DNA of 19,563 nucleotides from Mycogone perniciosa (GCA_025331125.1 JAOALB010000314.1:1-19563), one strand, 5' to 3'; positions 10,401-19,108 are shown, numbered from the stretch's first letter. A program made the numbers and translations. The notes: a model not told the origin generated them from the letters alone.

Positions 10401-12200
10401 AAAAGCAATTATTTTTTAAATTTATTTATCTTTCCTTTTACTTTATTTAAGTCTTATTCCTAAATGGAGTATTTCTATAATTAAACTAAAGGTAACTTTC
10501 TTAATTCCTTTTATTAGTTTATTTAAAGGTTTTATATTTTAGGATTTCTTCCTTATAGCTAAGTCTTTTTTAATAGTTTTAATTGCTAAGGGAGCTTTAT
10601 TATTGCGCTAATAAAACTAGCTATTCTCCCAGTTAATATTAAGGTTATTGCGTTTTAACTAAAGATAACTAAAAATAATATTATATTTATTAATATTTAC
10701 TATATTATAAAGAACTACTCCTTTACATTTAGTGATTTTAAGTTTAAGATAATTAATCTTTCCCTTAACCTATCTATTATTGTATATAAAGGCTCCTCTT
10801 TCTGTTTAATAAAGTTAATACAGTCTAGTTTTCTTTTTCTAAAGTAATTATAGGCGATTTATAGTTATAGGTATAATAAAATTATTTATTGCTTTGCTAT
10901 CTATTAATATATATAGCCAATATCCTTTAACTATTATCTTTAACTTAAAATATAGTAAATCTTTATTATTACTTTTATTATTTAATATTTTAAGAGATAT
11001 AATTTATTAATCGCTACTTTATAGCCCTTTTATAGGTAATATTAATCGTTTCTTAATTCTTTTTAATTTATATAAATTTCGCAGTTAGTTAAAGTTCTTT
11101 AAAGTAAATACTACCTTCCTTTATTATAGGTAGTTCCTTTATAGGTAATAAAGTTAAACTGGTTTTAATACAGCTCTTTTATAATTTAATTAATCTCTTT
11201 GTCTTTTAAAGTAGGTTTATACTTTATATACTTTTATATTTACTATTCTTAGAGTTTTTCTTATAGGTAAATAGCGCATTTATCTTTCTAACAGTATATA
11301 TAGTCTAGTAATAAGTATAAGGTATTATTAATTTATTATATATACTATTCCGTTAACTTATTTCGCTTATATATAATATACTTTAAGCTATTATATTTTA
11401 AGTAATATTATCGATTACATTTAAAACTTTTATTATAGCAGAAATACTATTTTATTAATTTCTTTTAGCAGTAAATATAATATCCTTTAAACTTATATTT
11501 TTTAAATCCTTATAGCTAATAATATTCTTTTAAGGTTTTAGTATTTAATTTAATAATAATACTTTTAAAGTCTTAATACTATATAGTTATAATTTATTCT
11601 TTAAAAGTATTATAACCCTATACTTATTCTATAAAGTAAAATAGGATTTTAGTTAAGAATATATTATACTTTACTTTTTTTTAAAAGTATATTATATACC
11701 TATATATAATATAAGTAACCTAGGATATTGTATAGTGCCTTTTATAAGCGGGGTTATTTATAGTATAGTCTCTTTATATATAGAAATATACTGGTTCTTA
11801 TATATAGTTAAAATAGCTGGGATAGCTTTAACAGCTATTTTATTATTAGCTTTATTTTGCGTATATAGCCGTTTATATAAGTATAGGTTTATTTTATCTT
11901 GTTATATACTTATAGCAACTCTTTTAATTAAATTTAGGTAGTATTTACTTAATTTACCTTTAAGGTTACTGTTTATAAGTAATTTATTTTCTAGTTTTAA
12001 AAGTATAGTACTATATAGTAATAGTCTATATTATAAAGGGTTATCTTTATCTTTATTATTAAAATTACTACTATTAGTCTATCCTTTATTGCCTATAGTA
12101 ATTTAATTAAAATATTAATAGTTAATTACAGCAATTATTTATTTATTTAAAATACTATTATCCCCGTTTAACTTTATATAATTAAAGTTTAGGTTTTATT
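7460..12200 (-). pseudogene. Gypsy B pol relic (protease region, RT, RNase H, integrase, probable chromodomain)
   Basis: Minus strand, right to left. RT (about 9,600-10,200): FILKKGGKL, IIDYS, KKWFIALDLKGVYNLI, KEGYKWITAFQTKYSLFKYL, INALAIFQ, VIYLNNILIF (YLDDILIF with D to N). RNase H (about 9,150-9,420): FNLLKEIKVKINAFNFTIKA, SQKDKNSKLYPITFYS, YNKEFFTII. Integrase (about 8,000-8,800): KTCQINK-like, FNFITGLP-like, ISNRGSQFTS-like and VYKPQTNGQT-like stretches. Integrase C-terminal barrel (about 7,690-7,860): LIFKEGDIVYLY. The tail at about 7,450-7,610 looks like a chromodomain, ITFKNLRNTLSTFK resembling 'TWEP-ENLKNAQEALEEF'. The protease was not pinpointed (10,200-12,200). TAA/TAG stops occur throughout; boundaries are approximate. 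Confidence 0.85.
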
Positions 12201-13620
12201 CCATTAAACTGTTTAAGTATAGTAAATACCTATTTACTTTATTTTCTTTAAGGATATCTTTAAAAGTTAAAGATTTAAGTTTTAATTAATATCCCTTTTA
12301 ATTTATTATAAATATTTCTTCAAATTACTTTAAGTATTATCTGCTTTTATCTTTACTAGATTTATAAATAGAGCAGCTATTATTATAATATATAGTCCAG
12401 TTAAGTAATATATAATTAATAGCTTTTAAAACTATATTAACCTTTTATCCTAGTTTTAGTATAGGCTTTTAAAGTTTATTAATTCTTAGCTTTCGCGGAG
12501 CTTTATAGTCCTTTAAGATATATCCTAGCTTATTATAGTCATAATAAATAACTTTTACCTTTCCCTTTTAAATAGTATCTAGATTTATTTAACTAAATCT
12601 TTTATCATTAAAGCTAGCAATATATTCTTATTACTTTTTGCCTTAATTTATATATCTTTAATACTTATAAACTTATCTAAATTGCTATTATCCTTTCTTT
12701 ATATTTAAATAAAGTTTATAAAGTAAATTATCTGCGTTTATACATTTTTTAATAAACTTAATAATACCTTTATTATAAAAGAATTTATAAACTTCCCTTT
12801 TAAATTCTAACTTAAATTTATTATAAAAATATTTAATAAAAGCAGAGTTTCCCTATTTAACTTTAAAAGTATAATTCTTAAAGTATATAGTATAGTTAAA
12901 GTATTTTCCTTTTTATATTAAGTTTATAAATTTATTTTCTGCAGTATATTCTTTATTAATATTATTAAAGATATTCTTTAATTTTTCTTTAAATTAATTA
13001 TAGCTAGTAAATATAAGTTATATTTATTTATTAGCTTTAATTTTATTATTAAAGTAATCCCTGTAAGTAGGTTTAAACTACTTTAAGGCGTTTCCTTTAA
13101 GTTATCTAGCAGCTAAAAGGACTTTATTAATCTCTATATTAAAGTTAATTAGGAAATAGGTAAAATAGTTATATAGTTAAGTAAAAAATAGTTAAAGTGC
13201 TATAATACTTTTATTAAAGGGCTTAAAAGGCTATATTTTAAATAACTCTTTTAAGTCCTTTAAAGGTTAGTTCCCTTTATAGTTTAGTATAAGGTTTAAA
13301 GTAGGTAGGGCCTAATTCTATAGGTTTATAATAGTTGCATACTATTATTAAATTATCTGCTTAAGTTTTATATTTTTAATAATTAAATATTAATAGCATT
13401 ACTTTTATTCTATATAATTGGCTTTTATATATTAAAAGGCTTCCTTTATATAAATATATAGTTATTCCGTTTTATTAACTTTATCTTTATTTTTATTTCT
13501 ATTTATATTATTATCTCTATTATTATCCTGCCCCTAGCAAGGAAGCGGAATAAAGTATAGAGTATTAAAAGAGGATACTGCAGCGGATATACTTGCAGTA
13601 TTACTTAAAATTCTTAGTAG
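12201..13620 (-). pseudogene. Gypsy B gag relic with mutated CCHC zinc knuckle
   Basis: At about 12,498-12,560 on the minus strand the frame reads YYDYNKLGYILKDYKAPRKL. The spacing is exactly C-x2-C-x4-H-x4-C, but all four zinc ligands are Tyr codons (TGY to TAY, CAY to TAY). The basic APRKL tail after it is typical of Gag nucleocapsids. The capsid part to the right is very TA-rich and I could not define its start; the gene should open near the 5' LTR at 13,645. It is non-functional. Confidence 0.7.
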
Positions 13621-13644
13621 CCTTCTAAATAAAAGTGATTAATA

Positions 13645-14053
13645 TATAATAATCTAAGTTAATTTTTAACAGTTAAACCAAGGTTTATAGGGTTTATATT
13701 AATAGAAAGGTTAAAGATAAATATTAAGTAAGGTAATATAATTATAATTCTATAAAATAGGCGGTTCTAGTAAATGTAATTTATTAATAACTATTTAAGT
13801 AACTATACTAAACGAGTAATAAGCTAGTTATATATATATAAAGGAAGTCTTTATGCAATTACTGGTATCCTAGTAAGCATTACTATAATTACTGCAATAA
13901 TACAGTAATTAAATAAATAATTATAATTTTTAGTATAATAAGCGTTTAAGTAATTACCCTTAGCGCCGTAATTACTTACTAATAATTAGTTAGTATAACC
14001 TATATTCTCCCGTATCCCTGTAACCTGGTTTTCGATATAGTCGGGTCGTGACA
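13645..14053 (-). repeat. Gypsy B 5' LTR (right)
   Basis: 409 bp. The inner end is RIP-changed (TATAATAATCTAAGTT for TGTAACGATCCGGGTT); the outer end is intact (ATAGTCGGGTCGTGACA). It should hold the promoter for the minus-strand transcript. A primer-binding site just inside (13,625-13,644) can no longer be recognised. Confidence 0.9.
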
Positions 14054-14124
14054 TTACTGCGTTATATACAGCTTCCTAGAAGCTGCATATAAATAAGGTT
14101 TAGTATAACCTTATTACTTTAATA

Positions 14125-14590
14125 AAGCTGGCAGCGAGTCTATTAATTTAAAGTACTTTTATATAGCTACCTTTTTCTTAAATATTTTAAAGCTTAGGCT
14201 AGCTTTAATAAAATAGGGTTTATAGGTAAAGAGAGTAAGTTAAATAAACTTGCTAATAAGTCTAGCTGTCCTTTATAGGCGAGTTGCAGGGAGTTAAGCG
14301 TTTAGTCTATTAATTTAATTAGTTAGCGGATAGGAGTAGTCTAGGCCTGCAAGTTAGGCGGCGTTTTTTAGCCTCGCCTAGGCAAGTACTATAAATGCAG
14401 GCGGGATACTAGACTTTCTATAAACTATTAGGATAAAGGTAATCTTTTAGACTAGGAGGACAGTGCAGGCTATAGTTTTAAAGGCTTTATTTAGTTTTAC
14501 TGCAAGGTTATTAACGTTTATATTTACTATCCTGCTTAGGTTATTCCTAGATTCTCTCTTTAAGCCAAGCTACTATGCCTTTATACTATA
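14125..14590. other. Unique centre of the foldback element
   Basis: 466 bp between the arms. On the minus strand one frame reads fairly openly once TAA/TAG are treated as former Gln codons (for example KLNKAFKTIA, VYRKSSIPPAFIVL). I do not recognise the product. It may be a relic of a transposase or captured sequence, or chance. Confidence 0.35.
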
Positions 14591-15170
14591 TATTAAAATA
14601 ACAAGGTTATACTAAACCTTATTTATATATAGCTTCTAGGAAGCTGTATACAATACAGTAATAAAGAAACGACTAAGAGTTTAATTAAGCTAATAATAGA
14701 TAAACAATTAAATTGTAAATAATCTAATAGCTAATAGCTATAAAATATCTAGTATATATACAGCTAGTATAAAAGTAATTATATAAATAATAGCTTTATC
14801 TTTTATAATAGTCCTTTAACTAAATAATAGGAATGCAGCAGTAGAATTAGGTTTATAGCCTTATTCCTATTTTCCGCAAAATTCATTTATATAGGAAATC
14901 GTCCAAATCGACTTACAGCTATATAAACAGGAAACCATTTTAGTCAGATTTTTCACAATAGCTATTATGCCTATTATATTAAGTTTAGGGTAGGCAGGGT
15001 AGCTGGTCCTAGCTTAATTATTATCGTTAAAGATAATAGAAATTTCCTGATTTACACCAAGGTTCCTCTAGGAACTCGGTCCTAGTGTCGGGCCTAATTC
15101 CAGGTCTAGCCGGAATAGGAAGGTTATCCATTTACACTGAAATCCTTACTTTTTAGCCCTCCTTTTTAAC
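14591..15170 (-). repeat. Right arm of foldback element
   Basis: An uninterrupted 580-bp arm, the reverse complement of 5,818-6,327 joined to 14,059-14,124. It also serves as the 'empty site' showing that Gypsy B inserted at TTACT in the other arm. The inner part contains a self-complementary GCTTCCTAGAAGC-type palindrome, seen in both arms. Confidence 0.85.
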
Positions 15171-16543
15171 ACTATATAGGGCAACTAGTAGTATATAGGC
15201 CTTAGCCGCTATAGCTACTATATTAAAGGGGGAGCCTTTTCGGGTTACATTAAGGCTTTTAAGGAACTTAACTGTCTTCAAGGCCTTGCCTACCTAGGCC
15301 TTTATATATTTTTTAAATAATAATTTAAGGTCGAGAATAATGCCGAGCTATTTTATATATTCTTTAAGGTTAACCTGTTTTTTTTCTAGTATTACTGGGT
15401 ATTAAAGATTAGGTCTATATCTCCTGTAAAAGTAAAGGAGTTTGGCTTTATTTAAAGCGAAAAAGATTGCGTTTTTTTAACTTTACTAGACTGCCTAGTC
15501 TAATTCGTTCTATAGCATTACTAAAGTATAGTCTATATAAGGCCTTATAGCTAGGAAAGCAATATTATCTATATAGCTAAAACGTTTATAGCTAGCTTAT
15601 CCTATTCTTAAAAGCAGGGCGATATACAGTATAAACAAGATTAGTAAAAAAGGGGATCCTTAAAGAGTTGCGTATTTAAGTTTACTGCAGGGGAGGGTAA
15701 TACTATCCCTTTTCCAGACAAAGACTATACAGTCGCTTAAAAAAAACTCTACCTATTTAATAAACTAATCTAGCTATCTTTATTTTTTAAGTTAAAGGGT
15801 TATATAGTTCTTTATTATAATATTAAAGGCTCCTAAGATATTAAAGGTAAAGATTAATGCCTTCTTTCCCTTAAAGAGTGTTAGTTTTATATTATAAATA
15901 AAGTAGGCATAGAGGTCTATAGCGCTCCTTTTAAGCAGAGCTCCGAAGTATTGTCTCGGGAGCACTTTATACTTAAATGTATCTCTTGCAATCCTTTACG
16001 CTAGTAGCCTCTCTAGGCCTTTACCTATATATAATAGGAGTGAGATCGGCCGCTAAGCTTTATGCTTAAAGTAATCCGCCTTATTTAGTTTAGGTATAAA
16101 GGTTACTTTAGCGTTTCAAAAAGGGGCTAGGTAATACCTGATCTTTAGGTATCCTTTAAAGAGCTTATATATAAAGTCGCAGACTACTAGCTAAGCTATT
16201 TTAAGAAGTTTTACTGAGATCCCGTTTACCCTGGGGGTAGTGTTCCCCGCTCTGGTAGTGGCTTTCGTCACTTCCTCCTTGCTCAGTTCCTTATTCCAGG
16301 GGATGTTCCTGGGGGGGCGGACCGGGTGGTCCCAGGAGGCATCGACGTCCTTAGACGCTTCCCTGCGTTCAAGGACCATCCTCCGCAGGAGGGTAGCTCT
16401 GTCTGTTGGGTCTGTAACCTAACGGTCCCCGTCTATTAAGGGTAGTGGTTGGAACCGGTCGGTGGCCTTCCTCCACTTGGCTACCTGGAATATGCCTCTG
16501 CCCGGTCCTGCCGCGGCTATGATCGAGTCCCAGTGGGCTGGAA
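15171..16543 (-). pseudogene. LINE ORF2, reverse transcriptase part
   Basis: Read from right to left: HWDSIIAAAGPGRGIFQVAK and KATDRFQPLPLIDG (linker before RT). Next come DHPVRPPRNIPWNKELSKEE and RAGNTTPRVNGISVKLLKIA, the 'GNTSPGADGITVRLL' start of the RT palm. Further on are FIPKLNK, RPISLLLYIGKGLERLLA, GALLKRSAIDL with a GAF box, FLSD, a GSPL-like stretch and SYIDN (the F/Y-ADD catalytic box, mutated). It ends with KALKTVKFLKSLNVTRKGSP and LLVALYS at the foldback border. The first ~115 codons (to about 16,200) are almost free of stops; further left TAA/TAG stops are frequent. Confidence 0.88.
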
Positions 16544-16557
16544 AAATATTTCGCTAT
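16544..16557 (+). repeat. Right target-site duplication of the LINE
   Basis: AAATATTTCGCTAT is identical to 4,817-4,830. It is preceded by LINE sequence (GGGCTGGAA) and followed by kinase-like coding sequence (GGTCCGCGGCATT). Confidence 0.9.
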
Positions 16558-16815
16558 GGTCCGCGGCATTAATATACCGCTCTTCTGTGTCAACCTCTGT
16601 CGTGAGCAGGCTATCCTGGAGCAGCGGGCGGCGAGCACGAAGCGCTTGGAAGGGACCAAGACCAAGTTAACAAACATTGCCATTCTCTAGAAGTTGGTTA
16701 GTGAACATCGACTCCTAAGACCGTCTCGATGCGACGCCGAGCTGGCTACAATTATTTTTGAGACGTTGGATGTGAGCGGTACGGTGGAAGGGGCGGTTAA
16801 TAGTCTTCTATATAT
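16544..16815 (+). pseudogene. Kinase-like gene, 3' part after the LINE
   Basis: In phase with 4,577-4,830: KYFA followed by MVRGINIPLFCVNLCREQAI, LEQRAASTKRLEGTKTKLTN, KLVSEHRLLR, LDVSGTVEGAVNSL. This matches the usual C-terminal half of such kinase-like proteins (GVPLFWVNVxCDxxxLExR, then TKLTDxxxLRxLV-EHRLI, then LDVSGxVExSVxxLV). One stop, TAG at 16,688-16,690, interrupts it (perhaps former CAG). Composition is normal, without RIP. The 3' end is not marked by a stop: the frame runs on into the next unit without a break. The join at about 16,815 is inferred from where the kinase-like similarity ends. Confidence 0.75.
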
Positions 16816-17800
16816 ACTCATCATGGGACGCCTTTTCCCACGACTTGCCCTTCTGGTCTTGACCCTAAAGTCTAAAGCAACTAGTCAAGATATTATTCCG
16901 AAGTATGCCTCAGATTGTGTTCGCTCTGACTCGCATTACCCAGCCTCGGATAGGCCTTGCAACATGCTGGTAAATTCAGTGTGGCTCGAGTCGATGCGAG
17001 CCGAGTATGCAGACAAAGAAACTGCCGTCGAAAGATATGTCTACGAGATCCACGACAGTGTCGGATCCGATTATTTGCAGTTTAGCGAGTTTGAGGCCCG
17101 TCCTTCAGGACTTCCGCGGTTAGTTGACTACGGCGCCAAGTACTTTTATACCATCAACCTCGACCGTGAAGTCCTCACCATGGGCCATAGCATATACTGG
17201 AGGCTGTGGAATATCCCTCACCAGGACAACCTCTGCCTTCGCGCTATCGCAGAGAGCATCTATCGCAACAAGCTCACTATCTCCCTCGGCATTTGCCTAT
17301 AGGAACATATGGCCTCACTGGCTTTAGAGCTTCCCAAGCGAAACTAGCACATCGAATATACCTTTCGCATGGTGGACCCGAGGACACGAATCGCAGAGGC
17401 GCGAAAGGTCTTTCACACATATCTTATAGCAAACACGCTCGTTACATACCAAGGCGAGATCATTAGATTTGGGCCGGACTGGTTTCTTTTCCGGAAGCTG
17501 ACCTTTGCATTCATCTCGGTTGCGTCTGGTCAGGCCAAATTCCATTCTTTGCCCGCTCAACTGAGCTCTCGAAATTCGGCCTAATGAAACAGCAAGTCCA
17601 ATCACCTGCCTAGGGCACTTGGATAGCTTGAAGAAGAGAGGCGAGTAGCAGCGTTCTATCGCTGGAGTGTGTCTTCATATCCCATCGACCAGACCAGCCC
17701 TCAGGGGCGTCGCCCACGGAGACGATGTACTGGTTCGATGACGTCTCGTGATTAACAGGGGAGCTTTCACGAAAGCGGTTACTTGGCAAATTAAACAAGG
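16816..17800 (+). pseudogene. Decayed gene of an unrecognised fungal family
   Basis: The frame open to 17,302 includes NSVWLESMRAEYADKETAVE, DSVGSDYLQFSEFEARPSGL, LVDYGAKYFYTINLDREVLT and LCLRAIAESIYRNKLTISLG. After stop TAG 17,300-17,302 it continues in phase with EHMASLALELPKRN. A second stop (TAG 17,345) comes next, and then VDPRTRIAEARKVFHTYLIA, GEIIRFGPDWFLFRKLTFAF and SVASGQAKFHSLPAQL to TAA at 17,582. A later piece near 17,680-17,745 reads SHRPDQPSGASPTETMYWFD, apparently another block of the same protein after a degraded gap. I recall fungal uncharacterised proteins of this kind but cannot name a family or function. No signal peptide or membrane segment. The start was not found; the frame is fused to the kinase-like gene. 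Confidence 0.6.
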
Positions 17801-18042
17801 ACGTATGAACTTTAAGATCATGATCCTACCACTCTTTTAAGTAGCCTTAGCAGAGGTTTTATTTGAAAGTATTACAAAACTTATAATATTATAACATCTA
17901 AATGGCTTTGAAATAAAACTAAAATTAATAAAAAGTTCAAAATTATATTCATAAGTATATTAAGAAAGAAGTGGAAGATTAACAGTAAATATAATAATAA
18001 TATAAAAGTAAAGTTAGTAATCACACTAATTATAAAAATCGA
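17801..18042. other. AT-rich spacer, no gene seen
   Basis: AT-rich but with CA and AC dinucleotides retained, so not RIP-shaped. The open frame on the minus strand (17,881-18,105) is a low-complexity Leu/Phe/Ile run that continues into the MITE and is not supported as a gene. No promoter, RNA or repeat was recognised. Confidence 0.5.
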
Positions 18043-18099
18043 TACTCGTAGGCTTGAGACCGGGAGGGGGGGGGGAAGTCGACTAAGGCTGGGCCTTAG

Positions 18100-18423
18100 T
18101 GTCACGAGCCGACCATGTCGAAGACCAGGTCACAGGGACACACGGGAGAATATCGGTTATATCGACCAATCATCAGGAAGTGATCACCGCGCTACGGAAG
18201 TAATCGTAGCAATACTCACTAGAATAACAGTAATTATACGATTAGCTTATCACTTATTTAGTATAGTTACTTAAACAGTTATTAATAAATTGCATTTACT
18301 AAAACCGCCTGTTCTATAGAATTATAACGATATTACCCTGTTTAGTATTTATCCCTGACCTCTCTGTCAATATATACCCATAAACCTTGGTTTATCCCTT
18401 AAGAATCAACCTGGATCGTTACA
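18100..18423 (-). repeat. Solo LTR (Gypsy B-like family), 324 bp, TSD CTTAG
   Basis: It begins TGTCACGAGCCGACCATGTC and ends CTGGATCGTTACA, matching the reverse complement of the Gypsy B LTR at both ends but lacking about 85 bp of the middle. CTTAG flanks it at 18,095-18,099 and 18,424-18,428. CA and CG are largely retained, so RIP is light. It is inserted in the palindrome of the left inverted repeat of the MITE; the uninterrupted copy in the right repeat (18,759-18,779) shows the empty site. Confidence 0.9.
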
Positions 18424-18658
18424 CTTAGTCGGGCAGAAAAAGCCGGGAGGGCATAAAACTCTAGGACACCTATTTTCTTTATATCCGATGTTAGTAAAAT
18501 CAATTAATAAATATAAATAAATCCACTATTATACAAATATATCAATTACCAGATTTGAAATTATAAAGATTTTTCTTTAATTAGTTATATATCTATCTCT
18601 GTTTTATTGAAAAGTTAAGAAAAAGTCGAAAGCCTTGAAAAATAGTGGGGGTCCTCTG

Positions 18659-18708
18659 AAGTATCTTTATATATAATTCTATATATAGTTCTATATATAA
18701 AGGTACTT
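18659..18708. repeat. Hairpin in the MITE centre
   Basis: AAGTATCTTTATATATA is followed 16 bp later by TATATATAAAGGTACTT, a 17-bp inverted repeat with one mismatch. The short loop holds two TTCTATATATA-like units. It could fold as a stem in single strands. Confidence 0.6.
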
Positions 18709-18835
18709 AAAATATCAACTGTCCCGGACTTTCTTGCCTCTCCCGGCTTTTTCTGCCCGACTAAGGCCCAGCCTTAGTCAACTTTCCCCCCTCTCAAGCC
18801 TACGGGTATAGTTAATTACTTTTGCGAGAGATATT

Positions 18836-19108
18836 TTAAAATAATAAACGTAAATAATGAACTAAAGGTTTTGCTAGATTTAACTTTATTTCCATAAGTA
18901 GCGCTTTAAAAGTTAGGACATATAAGTCTGTATCAGCCAAGTACTCCCTTTCGCTGCTCCATTTGGCCGGTGTCAGCAGCAGAATCTGGACTGCATAGCA
19001 AAGGATCAAGGCAGTGATATCAGTAACACAGCCCTTACTTCTAAACACATGACTTAAATATCGGGTTAAAGGTTGGCACTTTGCTGTGCGAAATAATGGT
19101 GTCGACAA
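18836..19108 (-). pseudogene. Gene fragment, unknown family, copy 1
   Basis: Minus-strand 90-codon frame. The informative part reads RYLSHVFRSKGCVTDI, ALILCYAVQILLLTPAKW, SEREYLADTDLYVL. A diverged version of the same pattern lies on the plus strand at 19,312-19,524, which argues that both were once real coding sequence. No function is recognised; the LxLCxxVQIxLxxP segment is hydrophobic. The C-terminal end enters AT-rich sequence and is probably not original. No clear full-length gene is visible. Confidence 0.4.

Larger units (their letters stand above)
6328..14053 (-). mobile_element. Gypsy B: complete-structure Ty3/Gypsy LTR retrotransposon (probable chromovirus)
   Basis: The element is 7,726 bp with terminal direct LTRs (6,328-6,735 and 13,645-14,053) and an exact TTACT TSD at 6,323-6,327 and 14,054-14,058. 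Gag-pol runs on the minus strand, so the right LTR is the functional 5' LTR. A purine-rich tract on the minus strand (6,740-6,750) next to the left LTR confirms this direction. RIP saturates it and no long frame survives. It carries an additional plus-strand gene between the end of pol and the 3' LTR. It is inserted in the left arm of the foldback element. Confidence 0.92.
5818..15170. mobile_element. Long-inverted-repeat (foldback-like) element inserted in the LINE, split by Gypsy B
   Basis: The ends are GTTAAAAAGGAGGGCTAAAA at 5,818 and its reverse complement ending at 15,170. The left arm is 5,818-6,327 plus 14,059-14,124 (about 576 bp). The right arm is 14,591-15,170 (580 bp). A 466-bp centre (14,125-14,590) separates them. 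Without Gypsy B and one TSD copy, the element is about 1.62 kb. No direct duplication was found at the LINE junctions, so the superfamily is undetermined; a MULE-type or other long-TIR non-autonomous DNA transposon is possible. The arms show no coding signal. Confidence 0.75.
4831..16543 (-). mobile_element. Tad1-like LINE, 5'-truncated, carrying two nested elements
   Basis: A non-LTR retrotransposon on the minus strand. Its 3' end is the short oligo-A (T run at 4,831-4,837). The 5' end at 16,543 falls inside ORF2, upstream of the RT and after the expected endonuclease, so ORF1 and endonuclease are missing. Exact 14-bp TSDs flank it. Coding order from right to left is the linker before RT, RT, [nested foldback element plus Gypsy B], RNase H, C-terminal tail, 3' UTR. 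RIP damage is heavy except in the right-most ~340 bp. Net LINE sequence is roughly 2.36 kb after removing 5,818-15,170. Confidence 0.9.
18045..18806. mobile_element. MITE with terminal inverted repeats and TA target duplication, split by a solo LTR
   Basis: Left end CTCGTAGGCTTGAGA (18,045); right end TCTCAAGCCTACGGG (to 18,806). Each is flanked by TA (18,043-18,044 and 18,807-18,808). The inverted similarity runs about 75-80 bp per side and includes the palindrome GACTAAGG...CCTTAGTC and GGGCAGAAAAAGCCGGGAG. Removing the solo LTR and one TSD gives about 433 bp with no coding capacity. The TA duplication suggests a Tc1/mariner/pogo-type parent. A run of 10 G occurs at 18,066-18,075. The centre is AT-rich. 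Confidence 0.75.

Noticed and set aside
11735..11941. 68-codon plus-strand hydrophobic frame
   Set aside because: Antisense shadow within the Gypsy B gag-pol relic; AT-rich DNA gives Ile/Leu/Tyr-rich frames by chance.
16449..16670. 73-codon plus-strand frame
   Set aside because: It crosses the LINE/gene junction in a frame different from the kinase-like protein.
16369..16683. 104-codon minus-strand frame as a continuation of LINE ORF2
   Set aside because: It crosses the exact LINE boundary at 16,543/16,544. Right of it, the plus strand is the kinase-like gene, so the frame is a shadow. I first read it as LINE linker and withdrew that when the 14-bp duplication appeared.
17324..17605. 93-codon minus-strand frame opposite the decayed gene
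   Set aside because: The plus strand carries the coherent protein pattern, so this is its antisense shadow.
17881..18105. 74-codon minus-strand frame rich in Leu, Ile and Phe
   Set aside because: Low-complexity AT-rich spacer running into the MITE and LTR; no start context or similarity.
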